Assembly (NCBI GenBank): GCA_902766185.1
Contig: CACXCQ010000006.1
Location: 1 to 23,700, forward strand
Direction: 5' to 3'
DNA: 23,700 nt
DNA from: an uncultured Eubacteriales bacterium
Lineage (GTDB): Bacteria; Bacillota; Clostridia; Peptostreptococcales; Anaerovoracaceae
A program made the translations under genes and the position numbers. Positions 7,080 through 15,664 of this stretch are shown one piece after another; positions within the stretch are counted from its first letter, which is position 1; the number at the start of each line of letters is the position of its first letter. The notes beneath the pieces are model-generated. The model was not told the DNA's origin, did not search any database, and saw only the letters and a list, made by a program, of their open reading frames with translations.

Positions 7080-9647
7080 ATGACGATTGATTTCAGTGAA
7101 AAAATATACATTCTCGACGGCGCCATGGGGACCCAGCTGCAGCAGGCAGGAATGAGGCCCGGAGAGGATCAGAACGACTACCTTCTGGCCAATCCCCAGG
7201 TGGTGGAGGATATCCATCGCAGATACGCGGAGGCGGGATCTGACATTCTCTACGCGCCCACGTTCACGATGAACCATCGCAGGATCGGGCAGCGGGGAGA
7301 TCAGGTGGACGAGGATGTCCGCCGGCTTCTGGCACCAGCTCGTAAGGTGAAGGAGGAATTCCGGGAAAAGGGCAGGGAGATCCTGGTGGGTCTGGACATG
7401 GGGCCACTTGGAGAGATGCTTGAGCCCATGGGACAGCTGCCCTTCGAAGAGGCTTACGAAACGTACCGGCGCCTCGTGCTGGCCGGCGCAAAGGCAGGCG
7501 CGGACCTGGTGGTCATCGAGACCATGACGGACCTCTACGAGGTGAAGGCCGCGGTGCTGGCAGCGAAAGAAAACTGCGATCTGCCGGTGATGGTCTCCAT
7601 GTCCTTCGACGAGGGCGGAAGGACCTTCACAGGGACAGGTCTTGAGGCCATGGCGGTGTGTCTGAACGGTCTGGGCGTCGATGCCATGGGCATCAACTGC
7701 TCCCTGGGGCCTGACGAGATCTACCCCATGATCCGGGAACTTCAGGAATATACCGATATCCCTGTGTTCGCCAAGCCCAACGCGGGACTGCCGGATCCGG
7801 CAACAGGAGAATACACGATCACGGCGGAGGAGTTCGCGCAGGTCATGCGGCCGTTCGCCGCGGCCGGCGTGAATATGCTGGGCGGGTGCTGCGGAACGGA
7901 CCCCGAGTACATCCGCAGGCTCTGCGAGATCACGGATGCCGCAAAGGCAGAAAAAGCCCCCGGCGCCGACACGGCGGCAGAGGCCGGCGCCGAAAGCGCC
8001 GCCGGAGTTTCGTCGCGGGAGCAGCTGAAGCTGTCCAGCCGGAGCAAGGTGGTCCGGGCGGATCACATCGCGGTCATCGGAGAGCGGCTGAACCCCACCG
8101 GAAAGAAACGGATGAAACAGGCGCTGCTCGACGGCGACTTCGACTATATCCTGACCCAGGCCATCGACCAGGCGGACGCTGGCGCGGAGATCCTGGACGT
8201 GAACGTGGGCGTGCCGGGATTGGATGATGTGGCCATGATGCCCCGGGTCATCAAGCGGCTGCAGTCCATCACCGACCTGCCTTTGCAGATCGATTCCTCG
8301 AACCCGGCGGCCATCGAGGCGGCCCTTCGGGTGTACAACGGAAAGCCCATCGTCAACTCCGTGAACGGAGAAGAAAAGGTGATGGAAGCCATCCTTCCGC
8401 TGGTGAAGAAGTACGGCGCGGCAGTCATCGGCCTGACGCTGGATGAGAACGGAATCCCGGCTACGGCGGAGGAGCGGTTCGCCATCGCGGAGCGTATCCT
8501 AAAGCGGGCGATGGAATACGGGATCCCCCGGCAGGATGTGATCATCGACTGCCTGACCCTGACGGCCTCCGCCCAGCAGAAGGAAGTCAACGAGACCCTG
8601 CGGGCGGTGCGCATGGTGCGGGAGCAGCTGGGTCTGCATACGGCCCTGGGCGTGTCCAACGTCAGCTTCGGACTTCCCCTGCGGCCGGTCTTCAACCGGA
8701 CCTTCCTGGCCCTGGCCATGGAAAACGGTCTGGATCTGCCCATCATCAATCCCAATGACGAGGACATGATGGCGACAGTCTTTGCCTTCAATGTGCTGAA
8801 GAACGCGGACGAAAAAGCAGAACGCTTCATTTCGAGGTACGCGGAGATGGAAGCCGCCCGGAGCATCGTACCTGCAGGTACGGGGAAGAAGCTGACGGCG
8901 GTCATGTCCGGCGGAGCATCTGCAGGCGCCGGGATGGGAGCACCTGAAACGGCCGGCCAGCCGGCGGGAGCACCGAGCGTGGCCGGCGGGAGCACCAAAG
9001 ATCTTTTCTACGCCATCGAGAAGGGACTGGAGGCGGAGAGCGTGTCGGCGGTGCATGAGCTGCTCCGCGACCACAGTGAGATGGAGGTCGTGAATACGTA
9101 TATGATCCCGGCTTTGGACCGGGTGGGCAAACAGTTCGAAGCAGGGACCCTGTTCCTGCCCCAGATGCTGCAGGCCGCACAGGCGGCGCAGGCCGGATTC
9201 GAGGTGATCAAAGCCCGCCTCGCGGAGTCGGATAACGCTTCCGTGGATCTCGGGGACGTGGTCATCGCCACCGTTCAGGGAGACATCCACGATATCGGCA
9301 AGAACATCGTGAAGGTCATCATGGACAACTACGGCTATCACATGATCGACCTGGGCAAGAACGTGCCGCCGGAGGAGATCGTCCGGGCGGTGAAGGAACG
9401 GAACATACAGCTGGTGGGGCTTTCGGCGCTGATGACCACCACGCTGAAGAGCATGGAAGAAACCATAGCGGCGGTGAAGGCGGCTGCGCCGGACTGCCGG
9501 GTCATGGTGGGCGGAGCCGTCCTCACGGAGGATTACGCCAGACAGATCGGCGCTGACTATTACTGCAGCGACGCCATGAAATCGGTGGAGGCGGCGCAGG
9601 ACGTGTTCGCGGATCAGCAGAAGCAGAAAGCAGAGGTAAATAAATGA
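7080..9647 (+). CDS. metH: Cobalamin-dependent methionine synthase, short form without reactivation domain
   Basis: An 855-residue enzyme that transfers the methyl of 5-methyl-THF to homocysteine through methylcobalamin. Modules in order: homocysteine-binding barrel (about 1-285) with zinc ligands Cys207 (GINCSLGP) and Cys270/Cys271 (GGCCGTDP); pterin-binding barrel (about 325-600; VIGERLNPTGKK, EILDVNVGVPG); cobalamin cap (about 637-725); and the Rossmann cobalamin domain with DIHDIGKN, where His737 is the lower ligand. The AdoMet-binding reactivation domain of the E. coli enzyme (about 1227 residues) is absent, so repair of cob(II)alamin must use a separate protein. Two linkers (about 285-322 and 599-637) are long and Ala/Gly/Pro-rich. 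It heads the operon and overlaps the next gene by 4 bp. Confidence 0.97.
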   Translation: MTIDFSEKIYILDGAMGTQLQQAGMRPGEDQNDYLLANPQVVEDIHRRYAEAGSDILYAPTFTMNHRRIGQRGDQVDEDVRRLLAPARKVKEEFREKGREILVGLDMGPLGEMLEPMGQLPFEEAYETYRRLVLAGAKAGADLVVIETMTDLYEVKAAVLAAKENCDLPVMVSMSFDEGGRTFTGTGLEAMAVCLNGLGVDAMGINCSLGPDEIYPMIRELQEYTDIPVFAKPNAGLPDPATGEYTITAEEFAQVMRPFAAAGVNMLGGCCGTDPEYIRRLCEITDAAKAEKAPGADTAAEAGAESAAGVSSREQLKLSSRSKVVRADHIAVIGERLNPTGKKRMKQALLDGDFDYILTQAIDQADAGAEILDVNVGVPGLDDVAMMPRVIKRLQSITDLPLQIDSSNPAAIEAALRVYNGKPIVNSVNGEEKVMEAILPLVKKYGAAVIGLTLDENGIPATAEERFAIAERILKRAMEYGIPRQDVIIDCLTLTASAQQKEVNETLRAVRMVREQLGLHTALGVSNVSFGLPLRPVFNRTFLALAMENGLDLPIINPNDEDMMATVFAFNVLKNADEKAERFISRYAEMEAARSIVPAGTGKKLTAVMSGGASAGAGMGAPETAGQPAGAPSVAGGSTKDLFYAIEKGLEAESVSAVHELLRDHSEMEVVNTYMIPALDRVGKQFEAGTLFLPQMLQAAQAAQAGFEVIKARLAESDNASVDLGDVVIATVQGDIHDIGKNIVKVIMDNYGYHMIDLGKNVPPEEIVRAVKERNIQLVGLSALMTTTLKSMEETIAAVKAAAPDCRVMVGGAVLTEDYARQIGADYYCSDAMKSVEAAQDVFADQQKQKAEVNK

Positions 9648-10156
9648 ACGGATTCAGAAACTGGTTTTCAAGATATATGATCGGCAGATACGGATCGGAT
9701 GAATTCAATCGGTTCCTGCTGATCATCGGAGCGATCCTGATCGTCATCGGCATTTTCGTTCCGAGACATTTTCTGGACGTTCTGGTGGTGGCGGTGCTGA
9801 TCATCGTCTACTGCCGGATGTTTTCCCGCAACATCGCGAAACGCCAGCAGGAGAACATGAAATACCTTCAGCTGAAGGCTAAAGTCACCGGGAGCAGAGG
9901 CGGCAGCGGCGGCTATGGAAGCGGCGGATACGGCGCAGGTTACGGCGGTCAGGGCGGCGCGGGATCGCGTCCGGCTGGCGGCGGAGCGGCAGGCCCCGGT
10001 GCAGGCAGTCCATTCCGGAAGAAGAAGAGACCGGAACCGGGCAAGCGCATCTTCATCTGCCCCAACTGCAAAGGCAGTCTGCAGGTGCCGGTGGGAGCCG
10101 GAAAGATCCGGATCAAATGCCCCCACTGCGGCAGCGAATTCGAAGAAACGGTATAA
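9644..10156 (+). CDS. Zinc-ribbon membrane protein with Gly-rich linker
   Basis: A 170-residue protein of unknown role. Two hydrophobic segments near residues 24-41 (FLLIIGAILIVIGIFV) and 44-60 (LDVLVVAVLIIVYC) anchor it. A flexible linker of Gly, Tyr, Ser and Ala follows (about 86-125), then a basic patch (KKKRPEPGKR). It ends in a zinc ribbon with Cys139/Cys142 (CPNC) and Cys159/Cys162 (CPHC). The start overlaps the metH stop (ATGA), so translation is coupled to metH. The zinc ribbon could bind protein or nucleic acid. No catalytic motif is seen. A link to MetH function is suggested only by the coupling. Confidence 0.85.
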   Translation: MNGFRNWFSRYMIGRYGSDEFNRFLLIIGAILIVIGIFVPRHFLDVLVVAVLIIVYCRMFSRNIAKRQQENMKYLQLKAKVTGSRGGSGGYGSGGYGAGYGGQGGAGSRPAGGGAAGPGAGSPFRKKKRPEPGKRIFICPNCKGSLQVPVGAGKIRIKCPHCGSEFEETV

Positions 10157-10173
10157 TACGATCCAGAGGAACC

Positions 10174-10743
10174 ATGACGAAGAGCAGTATTACGGACGAA
10201 AAATATCATATCGGTCCGGTGGGGCCAGGCTATGTGCAGGTCTACACCGGAGACGGAAAAGGAAAGACCACCGCGGCTCTCGGGCTGGCCATGCGGGCAG
10301 CCGGGGCTGGGCTTCGGGTGTATATCGGCCAGTTCATCAAGGAGATGGAGTACGGCGAGATCGATATGCTGCGGGAGCGGTTTCCGGAGGTGGAGGTGGA
10401 GCTTTTCGGGACTCCGGAGGGCTGCATCATCGATCGGGACGCGGATGAAGAGGATCGCAACGCCGCAAAGGCAGGTTTTGCGAAGGCGCAGGAGGCGATG
10501 CAAAGCGGCAGCTTCGATCTGGTGATCCTGGATGAGCTGGCGGTGGCCATGAGCCTGGGCCTTGTGCCGGAGGAGGAAGTGCTGGAGATGATCCGGCAGA
10601 AGCCCGAAGGCGTGGAACTGGTGATCACGGGAAGGGGCGCATCGGAGGAGCTGATCCGCTGCGCGGACCTGGTGACGGAGATGAAAGAGATCCGCCACTA
10701 TTACCGTCAGGGCGTTTTGTCGAGAAAAGGCATCGAGTGCTGA
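10174..10743 (+). CDS. cobO: Cob(I)yrinic acid a,c-diamide adenosyltransferase
   Basis: A 189-residue ATP:corrinoid adenosyltransferase of the CobA/CobO/BtuR family. It attaches the 5'-deoxyadenosyl group of ATP to reduced corrinoids during cobalamin synthesis or salvage. It has the P-loop GDGKGKTTA (residues 26-34), the Walker B-like segment LVILDELAVA, the motif VITGRGASEELI, and the C-terminal MKEIRHYYRQGVLSRKGIE. The start at 10174 follows AGAGGA; an upstream in-frame ATG lies inside the zinc-ribbon gene and adds no conserved residues. Its position after metH makes metabolic sense, as both handle cobalamin. No other cobalamin genes are in view, so salvage rather than synthesis may be its job. 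Confidence 0.95.
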   Translation: MTKSSITDEKYHIGPVGPGYVQVYTGDGKGKTTAALGLAMRAAGAGLRVYIGQFIKEMEYGEIDMLRERFPEVEVELFGTPEGCIIDRDADEEDRNAAKAGFAKAQEAMQSGSFDLVILDELAVAMSLGLVPEEEVLEMIRQKPEGVELVITGRGASEELIRCADLVTEMKEIRHYYRQGVLSRKGIEC

Positions 10744-10759
10744 AAGCGGAGGCTGACCC

Positions 10760-12067
10760 ATGGAGAAACGACTGAATTTCTGGTACGGAAGCATTTTCGG
10801 GACATACTGGATGGTCTACGCGGTGGTGAGCAGCTTCGCTTCGGTGTTCCTGCTGGCCAAGGGCTACTCCAACGCGCAGATCGGCGTTACGCTGGCTGCG
10901 GCCAATATCCTGGCGGTGGTGCTGCAGCCGCTGACGGCGAATGTGACGGACAGGTCTTCCCGGGTGGGCGCCATCGGGATCTCGGGGGCCATGACGGTAA
11001 TGATGATGATCTTTACGCTGGGCATGTTCTTCTTCGGCGGAGGAAGCATCGCCCTGTGCGTGACCTTCGTCCTGCTGATCGCCTGGCACACGGCGCTGCA
11101 GCCCATGTTCAATGCGCTGACCTTCAAGCTGGAGGAGAGCGGGATCCCGGTGAACTTCGGCGTTGCCCGCAGCGTAGGATCGCTGGCGTATTCCCTGCTC
11201 TGCATGGTGCTGGGAAGCATCGTGGAGCGCGCAGGGATCATCAGTCTGCCGGTGACGGCGGAGATCATCTGCGTCATGCTTCTGATCTCCCTGATCCTGA
11301 CGAAGCGGACATTCGACCAGGCCAAGGCGGCAGCGGAGACGCGCCGGAAAGAGACGGCGCGCGCGGCGGAACCGGCCGCGACGGCAGAGGAAGCGACCGG
11401 GACGGAAGCAGCGCAGCCGCCCGAAACGGCGGCGGAACCGGCTTCGGCCCCGCAGCAGACGCCGGCCGAAGAACAGATCAGCCTGATGGACTTCGTCCGT
11501 CGCAACCGGCTGTTCTTTATCCTGAATATCGGGGTGGTGGGGCTGTTTTTCAGCAACTCGATCCTGAACAATTATATGATGCAGATCGTGGACAGCGTGG
11601 GCGGTACCAGCGAGGACATGGGCAGGATCCTGGGCGTCATGGCATTCCTGGAGATCCCCACCATGGTCTTTTTCAGCCGGCTGAAAAGAAAGTTTTCCTG
11701 CCAGCTTTTGCTTAAGGTGGCGTCCATTGGATTCGTCGCGAAGATCGCCATCTGCTGGCTGGCGGATTCTGTGGGCATGCTCTATGCCGGACAGGCGTTT
11801 CAGCTGGTGTCCTTCGCTCTGTTCCTTCCCGGGATGGTGTATTTCACCGGGGAGAACATGAGTCCGGGAGAAGCGGTCCGCGGACAGGCGCTGTTCACTA
11901 CCATGATCACGGTCACGACGATCTTTTCCAGTCTGCTGGGGGGATGGATACTGGATGTCAGCGGCGCGAAGGCCCTGACCTTTATCGCCACCCTGGCTAC
12001 GGCTGCAGGCGCGGTGATCATCATTCTGGTGGTGGATCGGATCAAACCGAAGCAAGGAGGTAGATGA
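10760..12067 (+). CDS. MFS transporter with a long Ala/Glu/Pro central loop
   Basis: A 435-residue major facilitator superfamily permease with about 12 hydrophobic segments in two halves. The N-terminal half begins FWYGSIFGTYWMVYAVVSSFASVFLLAKGYSNAQIG, and the loop with TDRSSRVGAI resembles the family's loop 2-3. This is close to the MFS_1-like/LacY-type group; the substrate is unknown. The cytoplasmic loop between helices 6 and 7 (about residues 190-247) carries an unusual low-complexity insert rich in Ala, Glu, Thr and Pro. The ATG at 10760 follows GGAGG, 16 bp after cobO. Given the cobO neighbour, corrinoid precursor transport is possible, but nothing in the sequence proves it. The next gene starts 2 bp after its stop. 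Confidence 0.88.
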   Translation: MEKRLNFWYGSIFGTYWMVYAVVSSFASVFLLAKGYSNAQIGVTLAAANILAVVLQPLTANVTDRSSRVGAIGISGAMTVMMMIFTLGMFFFGGGSIALCVTFVLLIAWHTALQPMFNALTFKLEESGIPVNFGVARSVGSLAYSLLCMVLGSIVERAGIISLPVTAEIICVMLLISLILTKRTFDQAKAAAETRRKETARAAEPAATAEEATGTEAAQPPETAAEPASAPQQTPAEEQISLMDFVRRNRLFFILNIGVVGLFFSNSILNNYMMQIVDSVGGTSEDMGRILGVMAFLEIPTMVFFSRLKRKFSCQLLLKVASIGFVAKIAICWLADSVGMLYAGQAFQLVSFALFLPGMVYFTGENMSPGEAVRGQALFTTMITVTTIFSSLLGGWILDVSGAKALTFIATLATAAGAVIIILVVDRIKPKQGGR

Positions 12068-12068
12068 G

Positions 12069-12809
12069 ATGTATGAAGAATTGACGAAGATCCTGAGAGA
12101 GAGCAGCAACATCGTGTTTTTCGGCGGGGCAGGGGTGTCCACGGAGAGCAACATTCCGGACTTCCGCTCGGAGCAGGGGCTGTACAACGCGCAGCAGGCT
12201 TACGGGATGTCACCGGAGCAGATGATCTCCCACAGCTTTTTCCTGCGGGATACGGAGACCTTCTTCGATTATTACAAGAACAACATGGTCTATCCGGACG
12301 CTCAGCCGAATCCGGCCCACCTGGCTCTGGCGAAGCTGGAGGAGATGGGCAAGCTCTCGGCGGTGGTGACCCAGAACATCGATGGTCTGCACCAGAAGGC
12401 GGGAAGCAAGACCGTGTATGAACTCCACGGATCGGTGCTCCGGAACCTTTGCATGGACTGCGGAGCATTCTACGATCTGGATTACGTGATGGATCCGGAG
12501 CATTGTGAAGGGCACATCCCCAAGTGCAGCAAGTGCGGCGGGATCGTCAAACCCGATGTGGTCCTCTACGAAGAGGCGCTGGACGATGCTCAGATCCGGG
12601 GCGCGGTAGACGCCATCGGCGCCGCGGACACGCTGATCATCGGCGGCACTTCGCTGGTGGTCTATCCGGCGGCCGGATTCGTGAATTACTTCCGGGGCAA
12701 GCATCTGGTGCTGATCAATAAGAGCAGCACGTCCTACGACAGCCGGGCGGATCTGGTGATCCACGATCCCATCGGCCAGGTCCTGAAGGAAGCGGTGGGG
12801 AACCTGTAG
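12069..12809 (+). CDS. cobB: SIR2-family NAD-dependent protein deacylase
   Basis: A 246-residue sirtuin that removes acyl groups from lysine using NAD, giving nicotinamide and O-acyl-ADP-ribose. NAD-binding motifs are FFGGAGVSTESNIPDFR (residues 17-33) and TQNIDGLH (101-108). The catalytic His120 is in ELHGSV. The zinc site is Cys128/Cys131 (CMDC) and Cys153/Cys156 (CSKC), and GTSLVVYPAAGF binds the cofactor. The length and residues fit a standard bacterial enzyme with no missing key residue. An AAGGAGG site lies 8 bp before the ATG. It lies within the operon and its substrate is unknown. In other bacteria CobB controls acetyl-CoA synthetase. Confidence 0.95.
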   Translation: MYEELTKILRESSNIVFFGGAGVSTESNIPDFRSEQGLYNAQQAYGMSPEQMISHSFFLRDTETFFDYYKNNMVYPDAQPNPAHLALAKLEEMGKLSAVVTQNIDGLHQKAGSKTVYELHGSVLRNLCMDCGAFYDLDYVMDPEHCEGHIPKCSKCGGIVKPDVVLYEEALDDAQIRGAVDAIGAADTLIIGGTSLVVYPAAGFVNYFRGKHLVLINKSSTSYDSRADLVIHDPIGQVLKEAVGNL

Positions 12810-12848
12810 GATCCGCAGGAGTCCCGAGTAAGAAGAATTGGAGAAGAT

Positions 12849-13448
12849 ATGAAGCGCAGTGATATCATTCTGGCAAGCGCGTCTCCCAGGCGCATCGAAA
12901 TGTTTCGGGGAAAGGGAATCGAGCCGCAGGTGATCCCGGCGGACATCGACGAGCACCTTCCCTTTGCCATGCCGCCGGAGGCGGCGGTCATGTATCTGGC
13001 GCTGGCGAAAGCACTTCATACAGCGGCGGAGCACCAGGGCCTGATCATCGCTGCGGATACAGTGGTGGTGTATGAAGGGCAGATCATCGGCAAGCCCGTC
13101 GATGAAGAGGATGCTTTCCGGACCCTCTCCCGGCTGAGGGAAAAGACCCATCAGGTGATCACCGGAGTCTGCGTCATCGACAACGCGGAATCCGCGAACG
13201 CCGACGCGCCGCAGGGCGGACCGGCAGTACCGGCATCCCTGAAGCGCTGCCTCTACGAGGTGACGGACGTGACCTTCGGGACATACACCGATGAAGAGCT
13301 GCTGGCCTACGTGAGGACGCCGGAGCCCTATGACAAGGCCGGGGGATACGCCATTCAGGAGACCTTCGGCCAGTACATCGATCACATCGACGGAGATATG
13401 GACAATGTGATCGGATTTCCCATGTATCGAGTGGAGCAGTATCTATGA
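12849..13448 (+). CDS. maf: Maf-family nucleoside triphosphate pyrophosphatase
   Basis: A 199-residue house-cleaning pyrophosphatase of the Maf/YhdE family. The family hydrolyses dTTP/UTP or modified nucleotides and has been linked to septum control. It has ILASASPRR at the N terminus (residues 7-15), IIAADTVV with the catalytic Asp, IIGKPVDEEDA, HQVITGVCV and EPYDKAGGYAIQ. A short insert of Asn, Ala, Pro and Gly (about residues 113-130, NAESANADAPQGGPAVP) is not usual for the family. The start follows TTGGAGAAG. The stop overlaps the mntP start (ATGA), so the two are coupled. Confidence 0.94.
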   Translation: MKRSDIILASASPRRIEMFRGKGIEPQVIPADIDEHLPFAMPPEAAVMYLALAKALHTAAEHQGLIIAADTVVVYEGQIIGKPVDEEDAFRTLSRLREKTHQVITGVCVIDNAESANADAPQGGPAVPASLKRCLYEVTDVTFGTYTDEELLAYVRTPEPYDKAGGYAIQETFGQYIDHIDGDMDNVIGFPMYRVEQYL

Positions 13449-14119
13449 TCGGATTTCTGATAAGCAGCATACTTCTGGGCGTGGGCCTTGCCATGGACGC
13501 TTTTTCCGTGTCCATCGCCAACGGGCTGAACGAACCGGATATGACCCGGAGCAGGGAGTGCCTGATCGCCGGGGTCTACGCATTTTTTCAGTGCCTGATG
13601 CCGCTGATCGGCTGGTTCTGCGTCCATGCGCTGGTCCAGCAGTTCCGGACCTTCGAGGCCTTCATTCCCTGGATCGCGCTGATCCTGCTTTTGTGGATCG
13701 GCGGCAAGATGCTGCGGGAAGGGATCCGGGAGAGCAGGGCAGCCCGGGATCTGCAGAAGGTGGCGGAGACGGCGGAGGTAGACCGCAGTATGCTGCCTGA
13801 GGACGCCGGCGGCATAAAACCGGTGCAGCGCCCCGTCCGTTCGGCGCGCTCCGTCCTGACGGCGGGCATGCTTCTGGCCCAGGGCATCGCCACTTCCATC
13901 GACGCGCTTTCGGCGGGATTTGCCATAGCGAACTACAGTGCCCGGGAGGCACTGGGAGCAGCCCTGATCATCGCGGCGGTGACCTTCATCATCTGCATGG
14001 CAGGTCTTGCCGCCGGGCAAAAGCTGGGCGAACGAGTGAACGGCAAAGCGGGCATCCTGGGAGGATGCATCCTGATCTTTATCGGACTTGAGATATTCGT
14101 GAGAGGCGTTTTTCTCTAG
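13445..14119 (+). CDS. mntP: Manganese efflux pump MntP
   Basis: A 224-residue membrane protein with six hydrophobic segments, built as two inverted three-helix halves. It exports Mn2+ to prevent metal toxicity. The conserved acidic motifs are visible: GLAMDAFSVSIANG with Asp18, and its partner ATSIDALSAGFAI with Asp153. The family is usually about 185-190 residues. The extra length lies in the loop between halves (about 100-138), with the sequence AETAEVDRSMLPEDAGGIKPVQRPVRSARS. As it lies inside an operon, no yybP-ykoY manganese riboswitch can precede it directly, and none is seen. It overlaps maf by 4 bp. Confidence 0.93.
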   Translation: MIGFLISSILLGVGLAMDAFSVSIANGLNEPDMTRSRECLIAGVYAFFQCLMPLIGWFCVHALVQQFRTFEAFIPWIALILLLWIGGKMLREGIRESRAARDLQKVAETAEVDRSMLPEDAGGIKPVQRPVRSARSVLTAGMLLAQGIATSIDALSAGFAIANYSAREALGAALIIAAVTFIICMAGLAAGQKLGERVNGKAGILGGCILIFIGLEIFVRGVFL

Positions 14120-14167
14120 AGAGGCGACCGGACGGCCGCATGGCCGCCGGCCGAAGAGGCAGAACAG

Positions 14168-15154
14168 ATGAGCAGAGAAGATAGTAACAGAGAAGAAAAA
14201 GAGCGTGAAGCCAGCAAGCTGTCCCTGTATCTTTCCGGGGCGACCTTCGCGCTGACCGTAGGGTTCGCGTTCTTTGGGATCAAGCAGTGCGTGCCCTATG
14301 CGGATACGCTGGTTTTGCTTGCCTACCGCTACGCCGCCGCCCTGATCGGCGTCATTCTGTTCGTCGCCATCACCAGACTGATCCGGGGGCCCGAGCAGAA
14401 GGAGCCGGGCAGGCCGAAGGGGAAGCTCTATATGAACGCGGCCTTCTACATGCTGTTCATGATCTTTCAGATCCTGTCCATGTATTTCGCCACGTCCATC
14501 GAGGGAGCCATCGTGTTTGCCATGGTGCCCATCTTCGCCAAGATCATCGGGCGGGTCGTCCTGGGAGAGCGGGCGACCTGGCTGCAGAACACCTTCGTGG
14601 TGATCACGGTAGCCGCCCTGATCGTCCTGATCATCCTCAACGCCACGGATATCCACATGAGCGTGATGGGCCTGGTGATCATGACCATCGGCACCATCTT
14701 CATGAGCTGCCAGAACGTGTCCGCCAGATACATCCGGGGAGTGTTCTCTCCCATTGAGATCACCACCTGCATCTCCGTGGGAGGATTCATCTTCTTCTTC
14801 GGGACTGCCTTTGCGCGGGCGCTGATCACCGGGGATCTGGCGGGATTGTTCGAGCCCCTGACGCATCCCCGTTTCGTCCTTTGGGTGTCCTTCCTGGGGA
14901 TCTTCTGCATCCTGCTTTCGGCCCAGTTCATGTCCTACATGCTGGCGCACATGCAGATCGTTCAGTGCACGGTGTTCAGCAGCGCGTCCACGCTGGTATC
15001 CATCATCGCCGGCGCTCTGATCCTCGGAGAGCCGCTGAACTGGTACCATTACATCTGCGGCGGGCTGATCCTTGCCGGCGTCATCGGGTTAAGCGCGGCC
15101 CCGGCGGACGAAGCCAACAGCGGCAAATCCCTGCGGGACGATATGGAGAAGTAA
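14168..15154 (+). CDS. EamA/DMT-superfamily permease
   Basis: A 328-residue membrane protein with about ten hydrophobic segments arranged as two EamA repeats. The first repeat includes ADTLVLLAYRYAAALIGVILF and EGAIVFAMVPIFAKIIGRVVLGE, the second SSASTLVSIIAGALILGEPL; the paired GE(R/P) ends are typical. The N-terminal 20 residues are charged (SREDSNREEKEREASK) and the C terminus is a short hydrophilic tail. The substrate is unknown; the family exports or imports amino acids, nucleotides and sugars. It follows mntP after 48 bp that contain a short GGCC hairpin without a T-run. The ribosome site is AGAGG. Confidence 0.9.
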   Translation: MSREDSNREEKEREASKLSLYLSGATFALTVGFAFFGIKQCVPYADTLVLLAYRYAAALIGVILFVAITRLIRGPEQKEPGRPKGKLYMNAAFYMLFMIFQILSMYFATSIEGAIVFAMVPIFAKIIGRVVLGERATWLQNTFVVITVAALIVLIILNATDIHMSVMGLVIMTIGTIFMSCQNVSARYIRGVFSPIEITTCISVGGFIFFFGTAFARALITGDLAGLFEPLTHPRFVLWVSFLGIFCILLSAQFMSYMLAHMQIVQCTVFSSASTLVSIIAGALILGEPLNWYHYICGGLILAGVIGLSAAPADEANSGKSLRDDMEK

Positions 15155-15160
15155 AGCGAT

Positions 15161-15628
15161 ATGCTGGAGAGACTGAGACGCAAAAGCAGGAATCCGTCGG
15201 TCAACCCCTATATGCGGATCATGGATCCGGACATCGGAACGCCGGACGCATTCTACATGATGGACGAGATCAGGGACCCGCGCAGGAAAACGCGCAGGCC
15301 CGTACAGGTTTTGCGCAGATATACCAAAGCGGAGATGCTCCCCGAATACTGCGGCACCTACGAGGTCCTCTACAAGACGGAGCGCCTGGGCCGCTTTTGC
15401 CTGATCATGCGCCGCCGCCCGGACGAGTGGAAGGTCCCGCCGGAGCACCAGATCCAGTCGGAGGAAGAACTGGAGACCATGATCATCGCGGAGTACTACC
15501 CGGATGTGCTGTGCCGGATCTATCTGAAGGGGCTGTCTGAGGCAGCGGTAAAGGAGATCACGGAGGAGTACGTTACCCGGCTGCTCCGCAGCAAGCGCAG
15601 GAGGCGGCTGTCCGCGCCGGAGGAATGA
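15161..15628 (+). CDS. Hypothetical protein, 155 aa, basic
   Basis: No family recognised. It is soluble-looking and strongly basic, with Arg-rich ends (LERLRRKSRN at the start, LLRSKRRRRL near the end). The middle, YCGTYEVLYKTERLGRFCLIMRRRPDEW, looks like a small beta-sheet core. It is followed by an acidic helix (EEELETMIIAEYYPDVL). The Arg-rich termini could bind RNA or DNA; that is inference only. It starts 6 bp after the permease stop with GGAGAAG upstream, so it is the last gene of the metH run. ychF follows with its own promoter. Confidence 0.75.
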   Translation: MLERLRRKSRNPSVNPYMRIMDPDIGTPDAFYMMDEIRDPRRKTRRPVQVLRRYTKAEMLPEYCGTYEVLYKTERLGRFCLIMRRRPDEWKVPPEHQIQSEEELETMIIAEYYPDVLCRIYLKGLSEAAVKEITEEYVTRLLRSKRRRRLSAPEE

Positions 15629-15664
15629 TGGCGATGCAGATTTTCAAAGCCTGCAACATGATGT

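Noticed and set aside
7020..7080. SAM or cobalamin riboswitch before metH
   Set aside because: Only about 25 nt of leader lie between the predicted start site and the ATG, and no riboswitch core motif is present.
10152..10157. TATAAT as a promoter for cobO
   Set aside because: It overlaps the stop codon of the preceding gene and has neither a TG extension nor a -35 at 16-18 bp. cobO fits as an operon member.
14120..14167. Terminator between mntP and the EamA permease
   Set aside because: Only a CGGCC/GGCCG 5-bp hairpin with no T-run; it does not look like an operon end.
13382..15049. 555-codon open frame on the minus strand
   Set aside because: It lies opposite mntP and the EamA permease, both with clear family motifs. 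Its sequence is His/Asp/Gln/Gly-rich, as expected of an antisense shadow in G+C-rich DNA.
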